DNA from: Streptomyces shenzhenensis
GTDB lineage: Bacteria > Actinomycetota > Actinomycetes > Streptomycetales > Streptomycetaceae
DNA: 64,000 nucleotides
NCBI RefSeq assembly: GCF_021462265.1
Contig: NZ_JAJONF010000020.1
Location: forward strand, 62,001-126,000
Direction: 5' to 3'
The notes under the pieces were generated by a model that did not search any database, had not been told where the DNA came from, and saw only the letters and a list, made by a program, of their open reading frames with translations. This document shows, one piece after another, positions 26,387-34,682 of this stretch. A program made the translations under genes and the position numbers. Positions within the stretch are counted from its first letter, which is position 1. The number at the start of each line of letters is the position of its first letter.

Positions 26387-27135
26387 GCGCGTACGCCGCA
26401 CTGACCAGGGCCACGTACGCCGCGAGCGTGCGCGACAAGACGACCCTCTTCTTCACCTTCGCCTTCCCCCTGGCCTTCCTGGTCCTCTTCGGGCTGATCT
26501 TCCAGGGCCAGCAGGTCAAGGGCGGGCTGAGCTCCATCAACTACATCGCCCCGGGTGTCCTTTCCTGGGGCCTCGGCAACGCCGCCGTCTTCTCCGTCGG
26601 TTTCGCCCTCATGCAGTGGCGCCGCGACGACCTGCTCCGTCTCATCTGGCGCACACCGACCCCGCTGCGCACCCTGCTCGCCTCCCGCTGGACGGTGGCG
26701 CTGGCGGTGGCCTGCGTCCAGACGGTGCTGTTCACCGCCGTCGCCCTGCTGCCCTTCTTCGGCCTCGAGCTGAACGGCCCCTACTGGGCGGCGGTGCCCC
26801 TGCTGATCCTCGGCGTGACCGCGTTCCTCGCCCTCGGGCTGCTGGTGGGCAGCGTCGCCAACACCCCCGAGGCTGTCGCGGCCATCGCCAACATCCTGAT
26901 GGTGCCGATGGCCTTCCTGTCGGGCTCGTTCTTCCCCGACGACCTCATGCCCGGCTGGCTGCGCACGGTCTCGAAGGTACTGCCGCTGCACTACCTCAAC
27001 GACGGGCTCACCGACGCCATGGGCGGTCGCGGCGGCCTCGGCGACATCGCCGCGGACTGCGCTGGGCTCGCCGTCTTCGCAGTGATCTTCGGCCTGATCG
27101 CCACCCGGATCTTCCGCTGGAGCAACCGCACATGA
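26383..27135 (+). CDS. ABC transporter permease (ABC-2 type)
   Basis: A 250-residue integral membrane protein with six predicted helices, among them LFFTFAFPLAFLVLFGLIF, WGLGNAAVFSVGFALMQW, VALAVACVQTVLFTAVALLPFF, AAVPLLILGVTAFLALGLLVGS, VAAIANILMVPMAFLSGSFFP and AVFAVIFGLIATRIF. FLSGSFFPDDLMPGWLRTVSKVLPLHYLNDGL is the ABC-2 signature. The TTG start at 26383 overlaps the ATPase stop, with GGAG eight bases upstream. It partners with the upstream ATPase to export, or give immunity to, the RiPP. Confidence 0.87.
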   Translation: MSAYAALTRATYAASVRDKTTLFFTFAFPLAFLVLFGLIFQGQQVKGGLSSINYIAPGVLSWGLGNAAVFSVGFALMQWRRDDLLRLIWRTPTPLRTLLASRWTVALAVACVQTVLFTAVALLPFFGLELNGPYWAAVPLLILGVTAFLALGLLVGSVANTPEAVAAIANILMVPMAFLSGSFFPDDLMPGWLRTVSKVLPLHYLNDGLTDAMGGRGGLGDIAADCAGLAVFAVIFGLIATRIFRWSNRT

Positions 27136-29090
27136 CCACTGCCACCGCCCCGGCACCGGCCGCGGCACCCCTCGAGGCAGCCCGCGCGGATCTCCAGGTC
27201 CGCCTGGCGGCGCGTGCCGCCGGGGCCGGACTGCCCGCGCCCGCCGTCTCCCGCATCGGTGACGTCAACGTCCTCGGTGAAACGCCCGGACAGGCCGTGC
27301 CCCCGGACACGGCGTCCGTCCATCTCACCGCCCAGGCCGTGCTGCTGGGCCCCTGGGGCGGTGCGCCGGAGGCGGGGGCCGCGTGCGGCGTCTGCCTGGC
27401 CATGCGGCGCCAGCGGCTGCGCACGCGCACCGAGCGGGAGGCGCTGGAGACCGGCATCGAGACCATCGCCGCAGGACCCTGGCCCGCCCTGCCCGATCAC
27501 GTCGTCGACGCCGTCTGGTGGCTGCACCGCCTCATCGTCTCCGGCGGTGCCCGGCACACTCCGGACGGAGCGGACGCCGCCCTGCCCCGGGTCACCGAAC
27601 TCGACCTGGAGACACTGCGGGTGCGCACCTTCCCACTGGTTCCGGAGCCGATGTGCCCGCACTGCCGCCCGTTCACCGAGGAGGCCGCGCACCGGGCCGA
27701 GGCGGAGGCCGCCGTGGCGCCGCTGGTCTCGCGCCCGAAACCGCGTCAGGACGCCCAACGGCTGCGCGGGCCCGCCGACTACGCGCTGCCCGTCAAGGGC
27801 CTCGCCAACCCGGTGTGCGGGGTGCTCGGCGGCGGTACCTGGACGGACGTCACCTCGCCCACGACGGCGCCGGTCGCGGGCAGCGTGTTCATGCGCGGAT
27901 ACGCCGGGCTCACCGACGTCACCTGGAGCGGTCAGGCCAACTCTTTCTCCCGTAGCCGCGAACTCGCCTGGCTGGAGGGCCTGGAGCGCTACGCGGGCAC
28001 CCACCGCCGCCACCGTGCCCCCGTCGTCACCGCCTCGTTCGAGGAATTGGGCGATCGCGCCCTGGACCCGCGCATGTGCGGTCTGTACGGGCCGCGTACC
28101 TATGCCGAGGATCCGATGGTCGCGCCGTTCGATCCGGCCCGGCCCATGCCCTGGGTCAACGGCTGGTCCCTGCGCGACGAACGGCCGGTGCTGGTCCCGG
28201 CCCGGCTCGTCTACTACAGCGCGGGCACGCACGACGACAACTTCGTCTTCGAATGCTCCAACGGCTGTGCGATCGGCGGGACTTTGGAGGAGGCGGTCCT
28301 CTTCGGGCTGCTGGAACTGGTCGAGCGGGACGCCTTCCTGCTGGGCTGGTACGGCGATCTGCCGCTGCCGGAGATCGACCTGGACTCGGTGCGCACTCCG
28401 CGGGTGCGGGCCATGGTGGCGCGGGCCGCGCTCCAGGGTTACGACGTCCACGTCTTCGACAATCGGGTCGACCTGCCGCTGCCCGTCGTGACCGGCCTCG
28501 CGGTCCGGCGCGACGACGAGCCGGGCACCCTTGCGTTCGCCGCCGGCGCCTCTTTCGACCCGGAGACGGCCGTGGAGTCCGCGATCTCCGAGATCCTCAC
28601 CTACATTCCGCACCTGCCCCGCCAGGTGGCCGAACGGCCCGCGGAACTCGCGGCGATGGCCGAGGACTTCGATCTGGTGAAACGGTTGCCGGACCATGCC
28701 GCGCTGTTCGGCCTGCCCGTCATGCGCCGGCACGCCCACAACTACCTCCACCCGCAACGCACGGCCGCGCTCGATGAGTTGTTCGCCGGGTGGGAGGAGC
28801 AGCAGCCCCGGACCGGGGATCTCCTCGACGACCTGCTGTTCCTGCGCGATCTGCTCGTGGGCGCCGGGTGCGACGTCATCGCCGTCGACCAGACCACGCC
28901 CGAGCAGCGGCGGATGGGACTGCGCACGGTTGCCACACTCGCCCCCGGGCTGCTGCCGATCGACTTCGGCTGGCTGCGGCAGCGGGCCCTTCACATGCCG
29001 CGCCTGCGGACCGCGCCGCACCGCGCGGGGCTCGTCCCGGCGCCGCTCGCGGAAGAGGATCTGCGGCGCGTGCCGCACCCGTTCCCCTGA
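27132..29090 (+). CDS. YcaO-domain azoline cyclodehydratase, copy 2
   Basis: A 652-residue paralogue of the protein at 16463, with the same layout. The N-terminal zinc pairs are CGVC (near 82) and CPHC (near 176), and the YcaO domain has WLEGLERYAG, ECSNGCAIGGTLEEAVLFGLLELVERDAFLLGW and AAGASFDPETAVESAISEIL. The C-terminus is RRVPHPFP. Both copies keep the ATP-binding residues, so both should be active; one may handle Cys and the other Ser/Thr, or they may act on different positions. Start ATG overlaps the permease stop. It is the last gene of the operon, followed by a strong bidirectional terminator. Confidence 0.9.
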   Translation: MTTATAPAPAAAPLEAARADLQVRLAARAAGAGLPAPAVSRIGDVNVLGETPGQAVPPDTASVHLTAQAVLLGPWGGAPEAGAACGVCLAMRRQRLRTRTEREALETGIETIAAGPWPALPDHVVDAVWWLHRLIVSGGARHTPDGADAALPRVTELDLETLRVRTFPLVPEPMCPHCRPFTEEAAHRAEAEAAVAPLVSRPKPRQDAQRLRGPADYALPVKGLANPVCGVLGGGTWTDVTSPTTAPVAGSVFMRGYAGLTDVTWSGQANSFSRSRELAWLEGLERYAGTHRRHRAPVVTASFEELGDRALDPRMCGLYGPRTYAEDPMVAPFDPARPMPWVNGWSLRDERPVLVPARLVYYSAGTHDDNFVFECSNGCAIGGTLEEAVLFGLLELVERDAFLLGWYGDLPLPEIDLDSVRTPRVRAMVARAALQGYDVHVFDNRVDLPLPVVTGLAVRRDDEPGTLAFAAGASFDPETAVESAISEILTYIPHLPRQVAERPAELAAMAEDFDLVKRLPDHAALFGLPVMRRHAHNYLHPQRTAALDELFAGWEEQQPRTGDLLDDLLFLRDLLVGAGCDVIAVDQTTPEQRRMGLRTVATLAPGLLPIDFGWLRQRALHMPRLRTAPHRAGLVPAPLAEEDLRRVPHPFP

Positions 29091-29223
29091 CCGGTCGTGG
29101 CATGGGTCCTGCCGGGTCGCGGCCCGGGAGCCCCCCGTGCCCTGGCCGGGGGTTGCGGGGCTCCGGAGCGGTCGTCGGCCGGGACGCGCCGTGAAGGCCG
29201 GGCCGGAACCGGCCCCAGCACGC

Positions 29224-29261
29224 CGAAGACCCCCGGCACGCTTGCGCACCGGGGGTCTTCG
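29224..29261. terminator. Bidirectional terminator between the RiPP operon and the precursor gene
   Basis: CGAAGACCCCCGG (29224-29236) pairs perfectly with CCGGGGGTCTTCG (29249-29261) around a 12-base loop. It sits between the convergent ends of the second YcaO gene and the precursor gene, and can stop transcription from both sides. Confidence 0.85.
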
Positions 29262-29276
29262 GGACCGACGCGGACG

Positions 29277-29450
29277 TCAGGCGGTGCAGGAGGTGGTGCT
29301 GGTGGTGCTGGAACAGGTGCTCGTCGAGGAGCAGCTCGTGGAGGAGCCGAGCATGACCTCGCTGGCGTCCGAGTAGTCGGTGATCTCGAAGGTCTCCGAC
29401 TCGAGGTCCAGGATCTCCTGGGCGAGGGAGGAGAGGGTGGTGTCAGCCAT
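29277..29450 (-). CDS. Thiopeptide/azole-type RiPP precursor peptide
   Basis: A 57-residue peptide on the strand opposite the operon; ATG at 29450 with AAGGAG upstream. The acidic leader (about residues 1-35) includes LAQEILDLESETFEITDYSD and ends in SEVMLG, matching thiazolylpeptide-type precursor leaders. The predicted core (36-57) contains 10 Ser, 8 Thr, 3 Cys (residues 40, 46 and 55) and one C-terminal Ala. It therefore consists almost only of residues that YcaO cyclodehydratases or LanB dehydratases can modify. Exact leader cleavage is inferred. Its own promoter must lie in 29451-29624, shared with the divergent M20 gene. Confidence 0.9.
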   Translation of the reverse strand: MADTTLSSLAQEILDLESETFEITDYSDASEVMLGSSTSCSSTSTCSSTTSTTSCTA

Positions 29451-29624
29451 GACGACTCCTTCTGCGTTCGGGGACGGAACACCGGACGGGACAGTCCGGG
29501 CCGGCGGCGGGCGGAACCTGTCCGAGACTTCCGGGCCTGTCGACACGTCCTTTCTACGCGGCGCCGCGGTCACCGCCATCGCCGTTCGCTGTCACCCCGC
29601 TGACACCACCCAGGAGTTCAGACC
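29451..29624. promoter_or_regulatory. Divergent promoter region of the precursor and M20 genes
   Basis: A 174-base gap between two divergent starts. The AAGGAG of the precursor and AGGAG of the M20 gene lie at its ends. Possible SARP sites could not be identified by eye. Confidence 0.4.
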
Positions 29625-31040
29625 GTGAGCACCCGATCCCACAAGCCCGACAGTGCCGCCGACCATGAGCGATCAACACGGGTGGCAGACGTCCTCCCCG
29701 GCCTGGAGGGCCTGTTGGGACCCACCGTCGAGCTGTATCTCGACCTCCACCGCCATCCCGAACTCTCCGGCACCGAACGGCGTACGGCCGCCCGGTTCGC
29801 CGACTGGCTGGACGCCGACGGCTTCCGCGTGCTGCGAGGTGTCGGTGGCCATGGCGTCGCGGCGGAACTCCGCAACGGCGCAGGACCCGCCGTCCTTCTG
29901 CGCGCCGAACTGGACGCCCTGCCCGTGGCCGAGGAGACCGGCGTGCCCTACGCGAGCAGCGCCACGGCGTCTGGGCCCGACGGGCGGCCCGTCCCGGTGA
30001 TGCACGCATGCGGCCATGACGCCCACCTCGCCTGTGTGGCGGCGGCGGCCCGCTGGCTGGCCGGCCGGCGCGACCGTTGGCGCGGCACTCTCCTTGTCGT
30101 CGGCCAGCCCGCCGAGGAGACCCTCAGCGGCGCCCGTGCCCTGCTGGAGGACGGCCTGTACGACCGGATCACGCCGCCCGACGAGGTCCTGGCGCAGCAC
30201 ACCGCGCCGTTCCCGGCGGGGATGGTGGCGCACGCCGACGGGCCGGTGATGGCCGGGAGCGTGACACTGGAGGTGCTCTTCGAGGGCGACGGCGGTCATG
30301 TCGCCACCCCTCATCTCACCGCCGATCCGCTGCTCGCCGCCGCCGGTGCCGTGGTACGGCTCTCCGCCGTGGCGGCCCGCGAGGCCGATCCGGCCGAGCG
30401 GCTCGTGGTCACGGCCCCGTCGTTGCGGACCGGGGACACCGGGCGGATCGGGAACGTGATCGCCACCCGGGCAGTGCTGCAGGTCACCGCTCGTGCGTTC
30501 GCGGAGGCCGCGCTGGATCGGGCTGCCGCCGCCGTCGAACGTGTGGTGCGTGCCGAGGCCGCCGCCGCTGCGGTGCCGCCCCGGGTCACGGTCACCGTGC
30601 TCTCGCGGTCCGGGGTCACCTTGCCCGATCGGGAGGTCACCGCCGCCGTACGTGCCGCCCACGGGGCGTTGTTCGGTGCCGCCCGTGTCACCGGATGGCC
30701 GGGTTCCGCCGCCACCGAAGACTTCCCGCTCCTCACCGGTTCCGGTGCGCATCTCCACGGGAGGCCCGGCATCCGCGGTGCCTACTGGATGCTCGGCGCC
30801 ACCGGTCCCGCTCAGTGGGCGGCCGCCCCCGGCACCGGTGCCGCCGCCAAGTTGGGCGGTCTGCCGGCCAATCACTCACCGCGCTTCCTGCCGAGTGTCC
30901 GTCTCACTCTGGAGACGGGGACGGCCGCGCTGGTGTCGGCGGCGCTGGCGAGGCTCGGGAGGTCCGAGGGGGCGCAGCCGGGCGTGCGGGCCGCCCTCAC
31001 CGGCGAGCGGGCGCACTTGCCGGCGGCGGGTGAGTCGTGA
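29625..31040 (+). CDS. M20-family metal-dependent amidohydrolase
   Basis: A 471-residue cytosolic hydrolase of the M20D type (hippuricase/IAA-amidohydrolase-like). It shows LYLDLHRHPELSGTERRT (residues about 36-53), VLLRAELDALPVAEETGVPYAS, the metal ligand block MHACGHDAHL (near 127), QPAEETLSGA (catalytic Glu pair, near 163) and the dimerisation insert. The C-terminal ligand region contains GLPANHSPRFLP. It diverges from the RiPP precursor gene, so it may trim or inactivate the peptide or its fragments, but an unrelated housekeeping role is equally possible. Start GTG with AGGAG upstream. Confidence 0.8.
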   Translation: MSTRSHKPDSAADHERSTRVADVLPGLEGLLGPTVELYLDLHRHPELSGTERRTAARFADWLDADGFRVLRGVGGHGVAAELRNGAGPAVLLRAELDALPVAEETGVPYASSATASGPDGRPVPVMHACGHDAHLACVAAAARWLAGRRDRWRGTLLVVGQPAEETLSGARALLEDGLYDRITPPDEVLAQHTAPFPAGMVAHADGPVMAGSVTLEVLFEGDGGHVATPHLTADPLLAAAGAVVRLSAVAAREADPAERLVVTAPSLRTGDTGRIGNVIATRAVLQVTARAFAEAALDRAAAAVERVVRAEAAAAAVPPRVTVTVLSRSGVTLPDREVTAAVRAAHGALFGAARVTGWPGSAATEDFPLLTGSGAHLHGRPGIRGAYWMLGATGPAQWAAAPGTGAAAKLGGLPANHSPRFLPSVRLTLETGTAALVSAALARLGRSEGAQPGVRAALTGERAHLPAAGES

Positions 31041-31354
31041 GCCAGTGCCGCCGCCCGGGTTCTGGGCGAAGCCGGGCTCCTGGCCGGCAGACGGACGAGC
31101 CGCCGCCGCGGCGCGGGCCGCAGCCAGTCTCGTGCCTGGACTGCCGCCACTGATGACGAGGCACTGGCCTGAAGAGCCGTAGCGCGCTCCGAGCGGGGTA
31201 CGACCTCGAACGACGCCTTGGAAACCAACGCCGTGCCCATCTCCGACAAGGCCAAGCCGCTCTTCGAGAAACCCGGAGATCAAGAGCCCGTGAGCCGGGC
31301 CGCCTCTGCCGAGGTCCGGCGACCGACGCCGGGCCGGCGACTTTCAAGGCATGC
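31041..31354. other. Intergenic stretch, no gene seen
   Basis: Frames across this interval lack domains. It leads into the long terminator hairpin at 31355. Confidence 0.4.
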
Positions 31355-31406
31355 GCGGCAGGGCTCGCCCGGAGAGGGCGATTCGTCTCCGGGCGAGCCC
31401 TGCCGC
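31355..31406. terminator. Very strong bidirectional terminator (21-bp perfect stem)
   Basis: Bases 31355-31375 are the exact reverse complement of 31386-31406, with a 10-base loop. It lies between the rightward M20 gene and the leftward S53/kelch pseudogene and can terminate both. Confidence 0.85.
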
Positions 31407-31426
31407 GGGTGCGGAGTCAGTCGGTG

Positions 31427-33791
31427 TCAGGAGCGGACGTGCAGTGAGACGGGCAGCGCCTTCACCGGGTACGGAGTGTCGTGGACGAAAGTGAGCGACG
31501 CCGTCCACACACCTGGCCCGCTGACGCCGTTCGCGTCGAGCGTCACGGTGACCGTGGCGCTCCGGCCCGGTCGCAGGACGAGCCGGTGCGGAGTCTCCGA
31601 CAACCAGGACACGTCCGACTCGGTCCGGTCGTAGCCCGGCAGCAGGATCGCGCTCGCCACGGGGGTGGGCAAGCGGGGCTGGCTGCTGCCGACTCGGTAC
31701 GTCCCCGGTGCGCCGCCGCCCAGGTAGACGGGGCTGGGGGCGTCGGGCAGGCGGCTCCATGTGTCCGTGTCCGGGGTGTATGCGTATCCCTCACCGGTGA
31801 GGACCCTGTTCTCCTGGACGCGTTTGAAGCCGCCGGAGACGAGGAGCCGGCCGTCGGCGGCAGCGTGGACGGCGGCGGACAGGCCAGTGGGCATGTCGGC
31901 GATGGCCTGCCGGCTGTCGGAGGCCGGACTGTAGACGTAGCCGTGCCCCGTCTCGACGTAGTCGTGGGTGCCGCCGGCGCAGTACACCTTGCCGGAGATC
32001 GCCCCGCACGACGCCCAGCTGATCGTCGTCGGGTACGGGGCGGTCTTCGACCAGGTACCGGTGCCCGGGTCGAAGACGTAGACGCTGTCCGTGCAGTCGG
32101 TGTTGGTGCACCCGCCGATCACATAGAGGCGTCCACCGAGTGCGACGCCGCTCGCGCCGTAGTGGCCTTCGGGGACGGCGGGTCCCTTGGACCAGGTGCC
32201 CTTGACGGCGTCGCAGACCTGCAGGGTGTTGCTGACCGCCTCGTCCGGGCCCCAACCGCCCACGGTGTAGAGGCGGCTGCCGATGAATCCGTGTGCGGTG
32301 GCCTGCCGCGGCCGCGGCGCGCTCGCTCGCGCCCTGCTTCCAGGCGCCCGTGGCAGGGTCGTAGACGTAGAGGTCGCCGGTCGGGGTGTTGCCGTCGGTG
32401 GTGCCCAGGACCGAGTACAGCCTGCCCTGGTAGGTCTCGACCGCGTTGTCCATCACCGGCACGGGCAGGTCGGTCAGGTTCTGCCAGGCCGTGCCGGGCA
32501 CCGGGCTGCCCGGTCCAGTGCCGGTGCGTTCGCCGATACGGACGGTGACCGCGGCCGTGCCGGTGTTGCGCACGGTGACCTTGCGGGTCTGGGTGCCGTG
32601 TCGGCCGGTGGTGGCCTCGATACCGGCCCGATCCACCGACAGACGGCCTGCCTTGAGGACGAACGCACCCGGCGTGGTCCGGCCCTTCGGCACCCGGGCG
32701 GTCAGGGACGCCGTGCGGTAGGCGGGCTTCGCCGCGGTGACGGAGTGCCGGCCGCCGCCGGGGACGAACAGCCGGTAGAGGCCGTCGCCGACCTCCGGGT
32801 CGCCCGCCGTGGCCGCGCTCAGCACGGCAGACCCTGCGGCCGGGCGGGTGGCCACGCTTGCGCCGATCAGGCCGCGGCCGGTGTTGTCGTCGGAGACGAT
32901 GCCGGTAAGGATGCCACCTGGAACCGGAGTCAGGACGCGTTCGTCGAGCGCCACGTCGTCGACGGCCCAGAGCATGCCGGGGCCGGTGAAGTGGAAGCGG
33001 AACTGCACGGCTGCCGCGTGTCGCCGGAGGAGGCGACGATCGCCACACCGGGGTGGTCGTAGTGCGCGTCCGCCGCCGTCTCGGCCGGATCCTCCGGATA
33101 GAACAGGTAGTTGGGGCCGTAGGAGTTGGAGACATATCCGGCGCCCAGGGCGACCGCTTGGTCCACGGCGGCCCCCAGGTCCTCGGCCAGGGGTCGGTCG
33201 GCCCCGATCAGCAGGATCCGCGCCTCGGGGGCGACGGCGGAGACCATGTCCAGGTCGAGTGAGATCTCACTGGCCCAACCGGTGTCCGCCGCGGGATGGT
33301 CGGTTCCGCCGCGCTGGTCGGCCTTGGTGAAGCAGCCGTTGGCGGTGGTGCAGGACGGCAGCCCGAACTGAGCCCGGTAGACGGCCAGATCGGCCTCTGC
33401 GGTGGGGTTGTCGTAGGCATCGACGACGGCGATGGTCCGGCCCGCTCCGCCGTCGGAGGGAAGACCGTAGGCGTCACGCAGGTCTGTGGACCCGAAGCCC
33501 TGGGGCGCGTCCTCGGCCTTTCGCAGTCCCTTGCGGGCCTCGACGTCGGTTCCGCGGCAGCCCGAAGCAGGTGAACTGGTGGGGTTTGGCCGGCCCGCAC
33601 AGCGGCGCCGCCTGACCGGGCAGGCCGTGCGAGCCCGCGGTCGGCTTCGCGACCTTGCCGCTGTCGGTGGCCTGGGCGGGAGCCTGGGCGCCGAGCGTCG
33701 CGAGCAGGACAGTGGTGAGAAGGAAGACGCCTACGGCCGTCTGCGGTGGCGAAGTGACAGCCCGGCTCTGAGGGGTACGGGCAACACACAT
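31427..33791 (-). pseudogene. Broken secreted S53 (sedolisin)-kelch protein
   Basis: Read from right to left: a signal peptide (TAVGVFLLTTVLLATLGAQAPAQA) with the propeptide start, then a frame change near 33565. Sedolisin sequence follows: EDAPQGFGSTDLRDAYGLP, TIAVVDAYDNPTAEADLAVYR and VALGAGYVSNSYG, up to GVAIVASSGD. There the frame changes again (near 33005), and the segment that would hold the catalytic Ser motif (SGGTS-type) is absent. FRFHFTGPGMLWAVDDVAL and a carboxypeptidase-like domain come next, then kelch repeats, with a third shift near 32320 before GGWGPDEAVSNTLQVCD. The C-terminus is LPVSLHVRS. It cannot be an active peptidase as written. Confidence 0.75.
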
Positions 33792-34538
33792 CTCCTGCAG
33801 GTTGGTCGGCGGCCGCGGACGAGGCCGCGCTCACCTCAGTGCGTTGCCCGTGCAGGCAGATAGGTTCGCGGAGCGAGCAAGTATTTTCGCCGGTGATCAT
33901 GCCCGCAGAGGAATGTGCACCGGTTTTGCGGCCCCCGGGAGATGTGCGCGACGGGGGTCACGGCGGCGGGCGACCGCACATCCGTGGCGGGACACGGATC
34001 ACGTCCTGCCACGTGGTGCAGTCACTGGTCGAGACGTTCGGTTCCGGTGGGGGAAGACGGCTGTCATCCCCGGTTCGGGGTCGAGGAGTTCGGCCATGGA
34101 GCCTTCGGAGAGGTGGCTCCGGTCGAAGACCTGCCATGTGATCTCCCCGAGACCTGGCGTGTCATCCACAGCCTCTATGCGGACACGGGTCTGGTGCAGG
34201 TTTGGGGGACATGTTCCGTCACGCGGCCTGGAGGGCCGGTGGTCATGACGGTCCGGAATTCGATGGGGGTCAGCCGGGCGAGTGAGGCATGTCTGCGGCG
34301 CCGGTGGTAGGTCCTCGCGATCCAGGACGATCGCGATCCGCGGTTCCTCCCTTCCGTAAAGGTCGTAGGCGGTTGAGCCGGTGGCCTGAAGGCCGGCGGG
34401 GGGCAAGGCCGGCGGTCAGGGGAGCGACCGGGGAGAAGGGTCTCTGCAACCTCGCCCGCCGCCGACGGCCTCTGCCGGGGCAAGTCTCAGACACGACCTC
34501 CTGAACTGCGCGCGATGCACGAGGTATTGACGCGCAGC
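33792..34538. other. Gene-poor interval with a transposase remnant
   Basis: Apart from the IS3-type remnant annotated separately, no frame in this interval shows a domain. The right end is the promoter zone of the chitinase gene. Confidence 0.5.
34248..34325 (-). pseudogene. IS3-type transposase C-terminal remnant
   Basis: The reverse strand encodes WIARTYHRRRRHASLARLTP followed by IEFRTV, the conserved end of IS3-family integrase-core transposases (YNxxRRHSALGxLTPxEF). The rest of the transposase is missing and no inverted ends were found. A relic only. Confidence 0.6.
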
Positions 34539-34550
34539 TGGTCTAGTCCA
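34539..34550. promoter_or_regulatory. DasR-type dre operator TGGTCTAGTCCA
   Basis: Differs at one position from the dre core TGGTCTAGACCA bound by the N-acetylglucosamine regulator DasR. It lies just after a possible -35 (TTGACG, 34527-34532) and 133 bases upstream of the chitinase start, the position expected for DasR control of a chitinase promoter. Downstream, 34562-34597 holds two similar segments (ACCATCGACGGTTCAA and ACCATCGTTCAA). Confidence 0.8.
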
Positions 34551-34682
34551 TACCGTCGTCAACCATCGACGGTTCAACAGAGGAACCATCGTTCAATTAT
34601 GTGAACTTCCGCTGGAGTTCCCGAACGCTCTGCCTCGGCACCCCCACCTCGCGCGTCCCGCGCTCATGACAGGAGCCGTCCT

